Assembly: GCA_018266215.1 (NCBI GenBank)
Contig: JAFEAV010000007.1
Span: 62,001-126,000 of the forward strand
Length of the DNA: 64,000 nucleotides
From: Cyanobacteria bacterium SZAS LIN-3
GTDB lineage: Bacteria; Cyanobacteriota; Vampirovibrionia; Obscuribacterales; Obscuribacteraceae
Reading direction: 5' to 3'
The notes under the pieces are model-generated. The model saw only the letters and a list, made by a program, of their open reading frames with translations. It ran no database searches and had not been told where the DNA came from. Shown in pieces: positions 43,502 to 52,419 of this stretch (the first letter of the stretch is position 1; each line of letters begins with the position of its first letter). Both the position numbers and the translations under genes were made by a program.

Positions 43502-44800
43502 ATGACCGCGACCATGCCTGTTTACCGTGGACCGGCAGCCGATGCCTGGATCTCGAAAAATCTCACAGCCGGCGCCAGTCACGCGCTCGACATTGACGTT
43601 CGCCGGAAACAGGAAAAACTCAGCGCCGCCGTCCGCGATATTATTGCCACCGTGGGTAGTGGTGGTGATGCGGGGCTGCAGGCCATCGCCTCGCGCATCG
43701 GCGATAAGGCGCCGCGCAAACTGGTCCTGAACGCGACGGCCCTGGATGCTCTGGCCGGGCGCCTGCCGCAATCAACGAAGGATGTGCTCTCGGCGGCGGC
43801 CGCCAATATCGAGAAGTTTGGTCGGGCCGTTGTCCAGTCCGTGAAGAGCAGTACCGTTGACTTTGGCGAGTACACCGCCGGCTTTGAGATGCGACCGGTG
43901 AAGCGCGCCGCCTGCTACATACCTGGCGGTCGTTATCCCCTGCCCTCGACCGCTTTGATGACGGCCGTCACGGCCAGGGTGGCGGGGGTGCAGGATGTTT
44001 GCATAGTTTCTCCCCGTCTCTGTGATGAGATTTTGTACGCCGGCAGTCTGGCATCAGTGACTGAGTTTTATGAGATTGGCGGCGCTCAGGCTGTAGCTGC
44101 GATGGCTCTGGGGACCGAGACTATTGCTGCCGCCGACATGATAGTCGGTCCCGGCAATGCCTATGTCACCGAGGCTAAAAGGCAGCTTTTCGGCAGGGTC
44201 GGCATAGATATGCTGGCCGGGCCCAGTGAAGTGGCCATCATCGCCGACCAGGGGGCCAATGCTAAATGGATTGCCCTCGATCTGCTGGCGCAGGCGGAGC
44301 ACGATCCCGACTCGCGTGTGTATCTCCTCACCGACTCCGTTGAAATGGCTGAGGCCGTTGCCGCTGCCCTGCCGTTGCTGATGGCGGAAATGGCTGGACT
44401 GCCGCCCTACATCGGCGATGTGCTCGAGGCCAGTGCCATTGTTGTTTTGCCCGATTTGCAAGAATGTGCCCGGGTGAGCGATCTGATTGCACCGGAACAT
44501 CTGGAATTGCATGTGAAGGACCCGCAGGGCCTGAAAAATTCTGTCACCAGCTATGGTGCCTTATTTATGGGCTATTGCGCTACCGTGCCCTTTGGTGATT
44601 ACGCTGCCGGCCCCAATCACACATTGCCTACTAATCGCTCGGCTCGCTTCGCCGGAGGGCTCAGCCCCCTGACTTTTATGCGCGGACAGACCTGGCTCAA
44701 TGTTAAAGAGGGAGCTGCTAAACTGGCATCGACAACCGCCGATTTTGCCGCGATTGAAGGTTTGCTGGCCCACGAAGCGGCTGCGCGAGCCAGGCTCTAA
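43502..44800 (+). CDS. hisD: Histidinol dehydrogenase
   Basis: HisD oxidises histidinol to histidine in two NAD-dependent steps. This 432-residue protein has the full set of motifs: CYIPGGRYPLPST, GPGNAYVTEAKRQLFG, DMLAGPSEV, AQAEHDPDSR, PEHLELH and GPNHTLPT, including the zinc-binding His and Asp residues. ATG 43502 is chosen because GGAGGAG lies 7 nt upstream; the frame extends to 43457 inside hisE coding. It closes the operon. Confidence 0.95.
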   Translation: MTATMPVYRGPAADAWISKNLTAGASHALDIDVRRKQEKLSAAVRDIIATVGSGGDAGLQAIASRIGDKAPRKLVLNATALDALAGRLPQSTKDVLSAAAANIEKFGRAVVQSVKSSTVDFGEYTAGFEMRPVKRAACYIPGGRYPLPSTALMTAVTARVAGVQDVCIVSPRLCDEILYAGSLASVTEFYEIGGAQAVAAMALGTETIAAADMIVGPGNAYVTEAKRQLFGRVGIDMLAGPSEVAIIADQGANAKWIALDLLAQAEHDPDSRVYLLTDSVEMAEAVAAALPLLMAEMAGLPPYIGDVLEASAIVVLPDLQECARVSDLIAPEHLELHVKDPQGLKNSVTSYGALFMGYCATVPFGDYAAGPNHTLPTNRSARFAGGLSPLTFMRGQTWLNVKEGAAKLASTTADFAAIEGLLAHEAAARARL

Positions 44801-44829
44801 GTAAGCCACTATTACACAGGAGAAAGCCT

Positions 44830-45813
44830 ATGTCCGCAGCGAAAGCATCAAATCTCAGACGCAAGCTGACAAAGTCGGCGCTGGCTCTTCTTATGGTGGC
44901 GGCCAATCAGCTCAGCATAAGTCTGTCGGCCTTTTGCTGGAATGATTTTGGTCATATGACCGTGGCTTACCTGGCCTATAAAAAGTTGAACCCGCACACA
45001 AGAGAAAGGGTCGATCAGTTGCTCAAGCTCTGTCCTTCCTATCAGGACTGGCTGGCACAGATAGGGCCTGGTGTAAGCGATGCCGAGCGCAATACCCAGG
45101 TGTTTATGCTGGCTTCGACCTGGCCCGATACGATTAAAGGTGACCAGCGCTATAAGTCGGATGGATCCCAGCACGGCTTCCGTCCGGAAGGCCCGGGCGC
45201 TTCTCAAAACATTGGCTACAGTGACTTTCAGCTGCACAAATACTGGCACTTTGTTGATCAGCCTTTCACCTATGATCACAGCCGTTTGCCCCAGGACATT
45301 CAACCCAATGCTCTGACGCAGATGGCAGCATTTCGCTCGGTGTTGGCCTCTGACAGTCCGGATGAGCTCAAATCATTTGACCTTGTCTGGGTCATTCACA
45401 TTGTCGGCGACCTGCATCAGCCCCTGCACTGCGTTACAAGAGTCAGTCGCACGCATCCAGACGGAGATAGCGGTGGCAACGATGTGAAACTTTCCGATGC
45501 CGGCGATAGCCACAACCTGCATGGGCTGTGGGATTGGATCCTGGGCAAGGGTGGTCCACGAGATGTAATCGCCTATGCCGATAAATTGCCGGAGCCTCCA
45601 GCTAAGCTTGCCGCCAAGACTGATGCTACCGTCTGGACCGATGAGGGCTTTAAGCTGGCCACTAAAAAAGTTTATGTGGGGCCAATCAAAAAATCAGACG
45701 GTCCCTTTGTCATGACCGACAGCTATGTGCAAAAAGCCAGAGCCCTGGCCGAACAAAGAGCGGAGCTGGGCGGCGCGCGTCTGGCCGCACTGCTGAATAA
45801 CGAGCTCAAGTAG
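44830..45813 (+). CDS. Secreted S1/P1-family nuclease
   Basis: This 327-residue zinc-dependent nuclease-type protein has a signal peptide (ALALLMVAANQLSISLSA) and a mature sequence starting at or near Trp37 (CWNDFGHMTVAY), fitting the family rule that the N-terminal Trp and a nearby His bind zinc. Other zinc-site blocks are YWHFVDQP, IVGDLHQPLHC, GGNDV and NLHGLWD. The family cuts single-stranded DNA or RNA, or acts as a phospholipase C relative. AGGAG precedes ATG 44830. It follows hisD by 29 bp but is functionally separate. Confidence 0.88.
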   Translation: MSAAKASNLRRKLTKSALALLMVAANQLSISLSAFCWNDFGHMTVAYLAYKKLNPHTRERVDQLLKLCPSYQDWLAQIGPGVSDAERNTQVFMLASTWPDTIKGDQRYKSDGSQHGFRPEGPGASQNIGYSDFQLHKYWHFVDQPFTYDHSRLPQDIQPNALTQMAAFRSVLASDSPDELKSFDLVWVIHIVGDLHQPLHCVTRVSRTHPDGDSGGNDVKLSDAGDSHNLHGLWDWILGKGGPRDVIAYADKLPEPPAKLAAKTDATVWTDEGFKLATKKVYVGPIKKSDGPFVMTDSYVQKARALAEQRAELGGARLAALLNNELK

Positions 45814-45820
45814 ATTCAGT

Positions 45821-48025
45821 TCAGGCTGTGAGCCGTTCGTCCTGATCGCCTACCAGATGTACCGTAGGGAAGTGAGCCAGGTAATATTCCTGACCGGCGG
45901 CGGTGGTGGCATATTGACCGTTTACTGCAACATCGGCTTTGGCGGCTGCGCCTTCGACACCCATGGATGCAACATCATCGGCTGCGCCGACAATCATGCC
46001 TTCGGAAAGATTTGCCGAGCGCATTGTTTCGGCCAGAGCTACTTGCTGCGAGGCTTCAGAAATCATGCCTGCGACTTCGCCCTTGGCATTGATCACAGCG
46101 CAGGCCGCGGCGAAATTGCCGGAGGACATAGCTTGAGCCAGAGCGGCATCAAGAGAGCCGGAGGCGGCGTAGAGATCGGCGATATCACTGGAGCTGATCG
46201 ACTGCGCTCCGATCTTGCTTGATACGGAGGCGACGGCTGTATCAGCCTGGCTTGTAGCCGCATGTGCTGAGGCTGTGGAAGATTCGTATTTTGTCGGCTC
46301 ATAGAGAGTGCTGCCGCTGCTGTGCGATGAAATTGAGCCTTCGGAGCTGATGTCAAAATCAGCCCATCCGAGACTGGCCGTGCCGTCGGAATCCCAGGAG
46401 AAGTCCGGTGTGCAGAAGCTGTCATCGACGCCGTTGAAGTTCCACAATGGCTTGGACCAGTCAATGGTCCCGTCATTGTTGATGTTGTATTCGCTGACAA
46501 GGTTTTTCGGATGATCTGGATCAACGTGCGTATCTTTGCCGTTGAGCTGCAAGTCGCTTGAATGATCTGTGTTGACCGCAATCGTCGCTGCGTCCTTGCC
46601 GTTGACCGGCGGGATCGTGGCGAGCATCTTTGTATCGGGTGCGGTCTGCGCACCGACGGTAACACCATCGGCGGCGGTTACTTTACCGTCCGGTCCTACT
46701 TTGAGGCCGTTGATCTGAATATCATCATTGCCGCCCTGGCCTTTCTTCCAGTGGCAGTGCGGTAGCTTGTTCAGTTCTTCGGGAGTGAGAGGACGCCAGA
46801 CGCCGTTCTCTTCAATCTCTCTGGTGTGATGTTTGCGGTCGAAGCGATAGTGCTTACCGTCAGGAGTTTCGAATTCTCTGACGCCGTTCATACGGGCGAT
46901 GATGGTGTTGCCATCATGGTCTTTGTATCGCTGACCGTCGGTCATTGTTTCCAACCGACCCACGACTGCTTTGGTGGTGGTGGCATCAATGCTGGTGATG
47001 TGCTGGGCCGAAGAGAACATGTCGTTGATCTTGGTGATCGCGCCTTCGGACGTGATCTCGGTCAGATGACCCTGAGCGTCGCGTTTTTCATACTTGCCTT
47101 CTTTTGTCCGTGTGAACTCTTCATCACCGGACTTATAGATCTGTGTGCCGTCTTTCTTTTGAGTGTAAAGGCTGTGTCCATCATCGCTCTTCGAAATGAT
47201 GTCGCCGGTTGTCTTGTCGACGTAGACGGCGGCGCCTTTGGCATCGGTAAAGATTGCTTGTTTGTCGGTCAACTTGGAAGTGGAGCCGAAGTCATCCGAG
47301 AGGAAATAGTCAGGCTTGCCATCCGGTCCCATGTGGGGCTCGATGGTGGTCGTCTTATTGCGGCTGTCGCCCATGATTTCGCTGGCTGTGGACTTGGCTG
47401 TGTTCTCCAGTGAGTCCCAGAGATTAGCGGCTCCATCGGCCACATAATTGACCGCGCTCTTGGCGCCGTTATACAGGGAGTCCCAAAAAGTGGGTTCTGG
47501 CTTCGCGCCGGCGGCTGTCGCGTCCTTACCGGCATCGCCTGAGGCGGCTGGTGTCGGTTTGGCGGACGAACTCTCAAAGTCGTATATAGAAGGAAGGGGT
47601 TTGGTCCAGTCAAAATCCCAATTGAAGGAGCCTGCGTCCGTGGGCTGCGCGCTGGCCACGGTGGCGGGCTTGTCACCGGTCGGAGCCGGTGTCGTACCGT
47701 CGGCAGCAGCCTTCGGGGCTTCGCCCGGCTTGGGCGCCTCACCCGGTTTGGGCGTTTCCGCCGGTTTTGCGGCATCTGCAGCCTTGGTGTCGGCGGCCGG
47801 TTTCTCGGCGGCGGCTTTGTCACCGAGACCGACTAAACTCTTCGCTTTGTCCCATTCGTCACAGACGAAATTCATGAAGCAGCTACCCGCGGATGCGTGA
47901 GCATCCGTCACGGCGTCCTTATGCTCAGGAGCCTCGGTTTTATGCTCGCCCGTGTTGTTGTGCGTCGCATCCGCTGGGGGAGGCGTCTTGTGGGCGTCAT
48001 CTTTAGGAGGGGGTACGTCTGACAT
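45821..48025 (-). CDS. Large low-complexity hypothetical protein
   Basis: I do not recognise this 734-residue protein. The first 130 residues are Pro/Ala/Lys-rich with PKPGEAP repeated; two short aromatic repeats occur near residue 180-215 (FWDSLYNGAKSAVNY and NLWDSLENTAKS). The middle (about 220-420) is a chain of charged beta-hairpin-like units (KTTGDIISKSDDGHSLYTQ, DDGTQIYKSGDEEFTR-like), similar to Rhs/YD or LysM-less wall-repeat architecture. The C-terminus is Ala/Ser-rich and helical. It has no signal peptide. A cell-surface or cargo-like protein is possible but not shown. Confidence 0.72.
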   Translation of the reverse strand: MSDVPPPKDDAHKTPPPADATHNNTGEHKTEAPEHKDAVTDAHASAGSCFMNFVCDEWDKAKSLVGLGDKAAAEKPAADTKAADAAKPAETPKPGEAPKPGEAPKAAADGTTPAPTGDKPATVASAQPTDAGSFNWDFDWTKPLPSIYDFESSSAKPTPAASGDAGKDATAAGAKPEPTFWDSLYNGAKSAVNYVADGAANLWDSLENTAKSTASEIMGDSRNKTTTIEPHMGPDGKPDYFLSDDFGSTSKLTDKQAIFTDAKGAAVYVDKTTGDIISKSDDGHSLYTQKKDGTQIYKSGDEEFTRTKEGKYEKRDAQGHLTEITSEGAITKINDMFSSAQHITSIDATTTKAVVGRLETMTDGQRYKDHDGNTIIARMNGVREFETPDGKHYRFDRKHHTREIEENGVWRPLTPEELNKLPHCHWKKGQGGNDDIQINGLKVGPDGKVTAADGVTVGAQTAPDTKMLATIPPVNGKDAATIAVNTDHSSDLQLNGKDTHVDPDHPKNLVSEYNINNDGTIDWSKPLWNFNGVDDSFCTPDFSWDSDGTASLGWADFDISSEGSISSHSSGSTLYEPTKYESSTASAHAATSQADTAVASVSSKIGAQSISSSDIADLYAASGSLDAALAQAMSSGNFAAACAVINAKGEVAGMISEASQQVALAETMRSANLSEGMIVGAADDVASMGVEGAAAKADVAVNGQYATTAAGQEYYLAHFPTVHLVGDQDERLTA

Positions 48026-48370
48026 TAGGGGGTAGTCTTATTGTCGGTGTGGGCTGGTAAAAGTGGACTGGAAAAAGGAGGAAGGGTTTTTGTACTGGAG
48101 TCTAAAAATATTATCCCCGTACAGTAGACCAGGACAGCATTGTGCAGGAATCGAGGTTTCTTGTCAAGAGAATTTTAATCCCTCCCCTTCGGCTGAAAAT
48201 CCTTGCTGCACAAGGATTGATCTAATATTGCTCGTATAAATGTCAAGCTTGTTTCGGCCATCGGCAGCCGATTTACATTAAAAATGGGTTTTTCCAGGCA
48301 TGAAACGGCAAACAGGGCGTGTCTTTTGTCACTTTCCCCTCCCTTAAAGATGCCACAATTTCGACCGTCT
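48026..48370. other. Intergenic region between the M3 peptidase and the 734-residue protein
   Basis: About 345 bases without a gene. It holds a minus-strand terminator (48198-48218) that would end peptidase transcripts, leaving about 170 bases downstream of it for the promoter of the 734-residue protein gene. Nothing else recognisable was found; a short plus-strand frame at 48284 overlaps the peptidase gene and is not supported. Confidence 0.45.
48198..48218 (-). terminator. Rho-independent terminator after the M3 peptidase gene
   Basis: A perfect 8-bp inverted repeat (AATCCTTG and CAAGGATT) with a 5-nt loop is followed on the minus strand by TTTT. It lies about 150 bp past the peptidase stop and before the next gene on that strand. 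Confidence 0.6.
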
Positions 48371-50515
48371 CTAACTTACGGGGAAGCCTCGGTCACGCAT
48401 GAGGGCGTTGGTGTCTACATCGCGGCCGCGGAAGTTGTGGAAGGCCACATCGGGGGCAACCGAATTGCCCACACTGAATATCGTGTCACGGAAGCGATCG
48501 CATGTAGCCCGGTCGTAGAATCCGCCGGCTTCAATAAAGGCCTCGGAGGCATCCGCCGACATCGTATCGGCCCAGATATATGAGTAATAGCCGGCCGAAT
48601 AACCGTCATCGGCAAAGATATGACCGAAGGCCGTGGGTCTGTGGCGCATGATCATTTCTTTGGGACATTTGAGTTCGGCCATCGTCACTTTTTCAAACTC
48701 ATCGGGATCGATGGTTTTGTCCGGTGTGGCAGCCAGGTGGATCTTCATGTCATAGAGTGCCGAGGCCAGATATTCGGTGGTGATGAAGCCCTGGTTGAAT
48801 GTCTTGGCCTTGCGCAGCTTTGCCACCAGATCCGGTGGTATGGGTTTGCCCGTTTTGTGATGAAGCGCATATTTGCTCAAGACTTCATTGGTCATCAACC
48901 AGCGCTCATTGACCTGACTGGGGAACTCGACAAAGTCGCGTTTGACATTGGTTCCTGCCAGGCTGGGGTAGTCGACGTTGGATTGCAGACCGTGCAGAGC
49001 GTGGCCAAATTCATGGAACAAAGTGGTGGCATCATCCCAGGAAATAAGCACCGGCTCGCCCGGTTTGCCCTTAACGAAATTGGCGTTGTTTGAGACTATC
49101 GGCGTGATTTTGCCCTTGAACTTTTCCTGTGTGCGATATTCATTCATCCAGGCGCCGGAATTTTTACCGTCACGGGCATAGGGATCGAAATACCAGAGCC
49201 CTATTTGATCGCCCTTGCGACGTACTTCGTAGACTGTGATGTCGGGCTGGACGACCGGCAGGCCTTCCACTTTGACCATTTCTACGCCATAAACTTGATT
49301 GGCGGCCCAGAACATCCCTTCCAGTATCTTATCGAGCTGCAGATATTGTTTGACTTCGTTTTGATCGATGTCGTATTTATCCTTGCGCACCTTCTCGGCG
49401 TAGAAGCGATAATCCCAGGGCTCGATCGTGATTTTCGTTTTTTCTTTGTCGGCGATGGCCTGCATATCGGCCACTTCCTGATGTACACGATTGGTCGAGG
49501 CCTTCCATACGCGGAGCATCAGATCCATGGCCGCATCGGGAGTCTTGGCCATGTTGTCGGCCAGGATCCAGTGCGCGTGCGTGGGGAAACCTAAAATGCG
49601 TGCGCGTTCGGCGCGCAGTTTCAATATTTCACTGATTGTCGATTTATTGTCGTGGGCATCGTTGTTGTCGCCGCGGCGGGTCCACATGCGCCAGCCTTTT
49701 TCGCGCAGGTCGCGTCGGGTGGAAAAGGTGAGAAACGGCTCCATCGAGGAACGCGTATTGGAAATCACCCATTTGCCCTTTTTGCCGTGCGCTTCTCCCT
49801 GGGCCAGGTACTGGGCGCGCAGGCTGTCGGAGAGCCCGTCGAGGTCGGCCTCGTTTTCCAATACAAGGGTGTAACTTTCTTCGTCCGCAAGCTGATTGTG
49901 CCGGAAGGTCGTGAACAGCGAGGCCAGCTTTTCGTTGATTTCGCGCAGCCGTTTCTTTTTGGCGGCGTCGAGGCCGGCGCCCTGACGCGTAAATTGTCTG
50001 TAGTAGACATCGACGAGGCGTTGTTGCACCGGGTTCAGTCCGGAGGTTTCGCGCGTTTCGTAGACTGTTTTGATGCGCTGGAAAAGCGGGTCGTTTTGAA
50101 TTATTTCGTCGTCAAATTTTGCCAGGATAGGCTTCATCTCAGTTTCGATGGCCTGCATCGGCTTGTCGTTCATAGTCGACGTATAGATGTCGAAGATGCG
50201 GCTGGCGCGACTCAGGGGCCGACCGGCGTCTTCCAGGACAATAATCGTATTGTCAAAAGTGGGCTTGGCAGCCTGGTCGCAGATCCCTTTGATCTCAGCG
50301 CGCTTGAGATCCATGCCTTTGCTGAGTGCGCCCTTGAAATCATCGATTTTGACTTTATCAAAGGGTGGTGTGCCTCCGTGGCCACCGGTCCAGTCGTCCA
50401 GCATCGGGCCCAGGGGCGCGCTTGCGGCCAGGGCAATATCGCTATTTTTGCTCATGCAACACTCTCCGAGTACGGCTACAGCGAGCGCACTCTTTAGAAA
50501 CGTCCTTCTCTTCAT
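48371..50515 (-). CDS. M3-family oligopeptidase with Tat-like leader
   Basis: This 714-residue zinc peptidase resembles peptidyl-dipeptidase Dcp and oligopeptidase A. The catalytic HEFGHALHG lies in TTLFHEFGHALHGLQSNV and the third zinc ligand region follows in VEFPSQVNERW. The N-terminus MKRRTFLKSALAVAV fits a twin-arginine export signal (RRxFLK), so the enzyme may work outside the cytosol, unlike E. coli OpdA. The leader region also contains Cys-Cys at ECC, a possible lipid site. It hydrolyses short peptides in this family. Upstream on the same strand is tRNA-Gln, 25 bp away. Confidence 0.92.
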   Translation of the reverse strand: MKRRTFLKSALAVAVLGECCMSKNSDIALAASAPLGPMLDDWTGGHGGTPPFDKVKIDDFKGALSKGMDLKRAEIKGICDQAAKPTFDNTIIVLEDAGRPLSRASRIFDIYTSTMNDKPMQAIETEMKPILAKFDDEIIQNDPLFQRIKTVYETRETSGLNPVQQRLVDVYYRQFTRQGAGLDAAKKKRLREINEKLASLFTTFRHNQLADEESYTLVLENEADLDGLSDSLRAQYLAQGEAHGKKGKWVISNTRSSMEPFLTFSTRRDLREKGWRMWTRRGDNNDAHDNKSTISEILKLRAERARILGFPTHAHWILADNMAKTPDAAMDLMLRVWKASTNRVHQEVADMQAIADKEKTKITIEPWDYRFYAEKVRKDKYDIDQNEVKQYLQLDKILEGMFWAANQVYGVEMVKVEGLPVVQPDITVYEVRRKGDQIGLWYFDPYARDGKNSGAWMNEYRTQEKFKGKITPIVSNNANFVKGKPGEPVLISWDDATTLFHEFGHALHGLQSNVDYPSLAGTNVKRDFVEFPSQVNERWLMTNEVLSKYALHHKTGKPIPPDLVAKLRKAKTFNQGFITTEYLASALYDMKIHLAATPDKTIDPDEFEKVTMAELKCPKEMIMRHRPTAFGHIFADDGYSAGYYSYIWADTMSADASEAFIEAGGFYDRATCDRFRDTIFSVGNSVAPDVAFHNFRGRDVDTNALMRDRGFPVS

Positions 50516-50539
50516 AGACGACTCCCAAATAAAAAATAA

Positions 50540-50611
50540 CAGGGGTGCAAGGATTCGAACCTCGGAATGCCTGGATCAGAACCAGGTGCCTTACCGCTTG
50601 GCGACACCCCT
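50540..50611 (-). tRNA. tRNA-Gln (anticodon CUG)
   Basis: Read on the minus strand this 72-nt sequence folds as a full cloverleaf: acceptor AGGGGTG paired with CACCCCT, D-arm GCCAAGCGGTAAGGC, anticodon stem CCTGG/CCAGG with loop TTCTGAT (anticodon CTG), T-arm with GGTTCGAATCC, and discriminator G as expected for glutamine. CCA is not encoded. It decodes CAG. Confidence 0.95.
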
Positions 50612-50667
50612 ATGTCGTCAGAAATTAGTCTATTGAATTGAACAACGATATGTCAATCCTCGGTAAA

Positions 50668-52419
50668 TCACTTACCTGAGGCCAGCGGGCTGGGCAATTC
50701 CGGCGGAGAAGCATGCTCGGCGTTTTGCGTGGTCAACTCCAGCTCTCCAACAATGTAAGAAGGTGTGATCACGTGTTTTAACACTTCGCCCCAGGGCTGC
50801 AAAAATTGGGGTCTGGCATCGTCTCCAACCGCCTGGATGTCGCGGAATGCCCGCAGAGATACGTCCTTGAACTCCAGACCGCGCAAAAGTTCCTCACTGC
50901 CGTCTTCCACATTGATGCGATAGGTGAGCGAAGGCATGCCCGGTTTGCGGGTGTAGCTGGGGTTGTCCCGGCGCTCAAGCGACCTGGGACTGTTGAACTG
51001 CGGATTTTCGTTGAGCTGGTAATTGTCGTTGAGCTTGCGCACGACCAGTACATATTTGAGGCCGGCGTCCTTGCCCAGGTCAATCAGTTTTTGTTTCATG
51101 GCGTCGGGGCTATTGCTCTGCTTGCACACTAAATGCAAAATGCTGGGAGCGCTGCGCCCGCGGAAGCAATGGCCATTACTTTCGGCCTGGTGTTTTGTCG
51201 GCACCCGGTCCTGGCAAAACGCTTTGAGCATGCCGTTTTCGGCAATCGTCACCGGCTGGCCGGGTACGCCGTCATCGTCGTATTTGTAACCGCCCAGTAG
51301 CGGCGTGCCGTTAAATTCTTTCATCGTCGGATCATCGATCAAGTCCACATACTTCGGCAGTATACGGCGGTTAAGCGTGTCCTTGAGCGGATTGCGCCAG
51401 TGTTCAAAATAATTGTGATCACTGTTCTGGCCGATCATTTCTTCTGCCATTGAGATGTTCGGACCGAGCAATGTGTATAGAAACTCGCCGGCAGCCTGTC
51501 CTTCAAACATCACCGGGCCGCAATAATCCTCGCCTTTGGGGGCGGTGCTGAGGGCGGTGATGCGTTCGGCCATCTTTTTAGCAATCGCTTCCAGCTGAGC
51601 AAAGTCGGGCATCTGGTCTTCTTTTGGAGAACCCACGACTTCCCAATCGCTCAGGCTCATGCCGTCTTCGGCTTGAGTGGTGACCATAATGTGCAGGAGA
51701 TATTTGCCGAAGGTGTCGCGGATTTTGGTGCCTTCGCTGTTGATCAGCCAGCGGTTGACCTGGCGGCATTTGAAGACGACGCAGGTACGCTGCAGCTTGG
51801 GATAGTTTTTAAATACGGCCGAAAGGCGCTGCACTATATCGGTCCATTTGCGCTCGTCCACTTTCAGTCGAGCGGTATCTGCTATGGCGATGACCGGCTG
51901 TGCGTGCACAAAATCCGGCATACGGTTGTGCACCGGATGACCTTTGAGATAGGCAATTTTGGATTCCAGATCTTCGATTGCACCCTTGTAAGCTTCATCG
52001 CTTTTAAGCCAGGCTGAGCGTCTGAGCGCTGTATAGTCATCGTCTGTGGTGACATGATCCACCCAGTCGCTATGCTTGTTTTCGGTCGGCAAAAAGTTTG
52101 TATTGTCGAGATCGTAGGAGCCCACGCGCAGATCCGGATCCAGGTAGCGGGCGCGGTAGCGCTCGATATTGCAGGGTGCGCCCAGGGAAGAGCTGATGTC
52201 CAGCTCATCGCCTTCGTAAACTGTGTAGCGAATGAAATACGGGGGCTTGTGCTGACCCAGGTGCAGGGTATGCAGGGAGCGATTCATTTCGTCGCCCAGG
52301 GCGCGGAAGATGACGTCGTCGCCTTGCGGCTCGGCGGCGCTAACCGGCCTGGCCGCGAGGGTGGACAGACCGAGCGCATTTGAGAGTGCCAGAGAAAATG
52401 CTATGGCTTTCTTCTTCAT
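50668..52419 (-). CDS. Exported TldE/PmbA-like protein lacking the metal motif
   Basis: This 583-residue protein has a signal peptide (MKKKAIAFSLALSNALG, cleavage near PVSAAEP). The C-terminal half matches TldD/PmbA folds: GYKYDDDGVPGQPVTIAENG and the closing beta-barrel strands. Where TldD has HExxxH, this protein reads GEFLYTLLGPN, so it cannot bind zinc there and would be the TldE-like, non-catalytic partner. It is longer than usual (about 450), with an extra N-terminal region. ATG 52419 overlaps the stop of the TldD-like gene as ATGA; the frame also runs upstream to 52566 inside that gene. Confidence 0.85.
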   Translation of the reverse strand: MKKKAIAFSLALSNALGLSTLAARPVSAAEPQGDDVIFRALGDEMNRSLHTLHLGQHKPPYFIRYTVYEGDELDISSSLGAPCNIERYRARYLDPDLRVGSYDLDNTNFLPTENKHSDWVDHVTTDDDYTALRRSAWLKSDEAYKGAIEDLESKIAYLKGHPVHNRMPDFVHAQPVIAIADTARLKVDERKWTDIVQRLSAVFKNYPKLQRTCVVFKCRQVNRWLINSEGTKIRDTFGKYLLHIMVTTQAEDGMSLSDWEVVGSPKEDQMPDFAQLEAIAKKMAERITALSTAPKGEDYCGPVMFEGQAAGEFLYTLLGPNISMAEEMIGQNSDHNYFEHWRNPLKDTLNRRILPKYVDLIDDPTMKEFNGTPLLGGYKYDDDGVPGQPVTIAENGMLKAFCQDRVPTKHQAESNGHCFRGRSAPSILHLVCKQSNSPDAMKQKLIDLGKDAGLKYVLVVRKLNDNYQLNENPQFNSPRSLERRDNPSYTRKPGMPSLTYRINVEDGSEELLRGLEFKDVSLRAFRDIQAVGDDARPQFLQPWGEVLKHVITPSYIVGELELTTQNAEHASPPELPSPLASGK

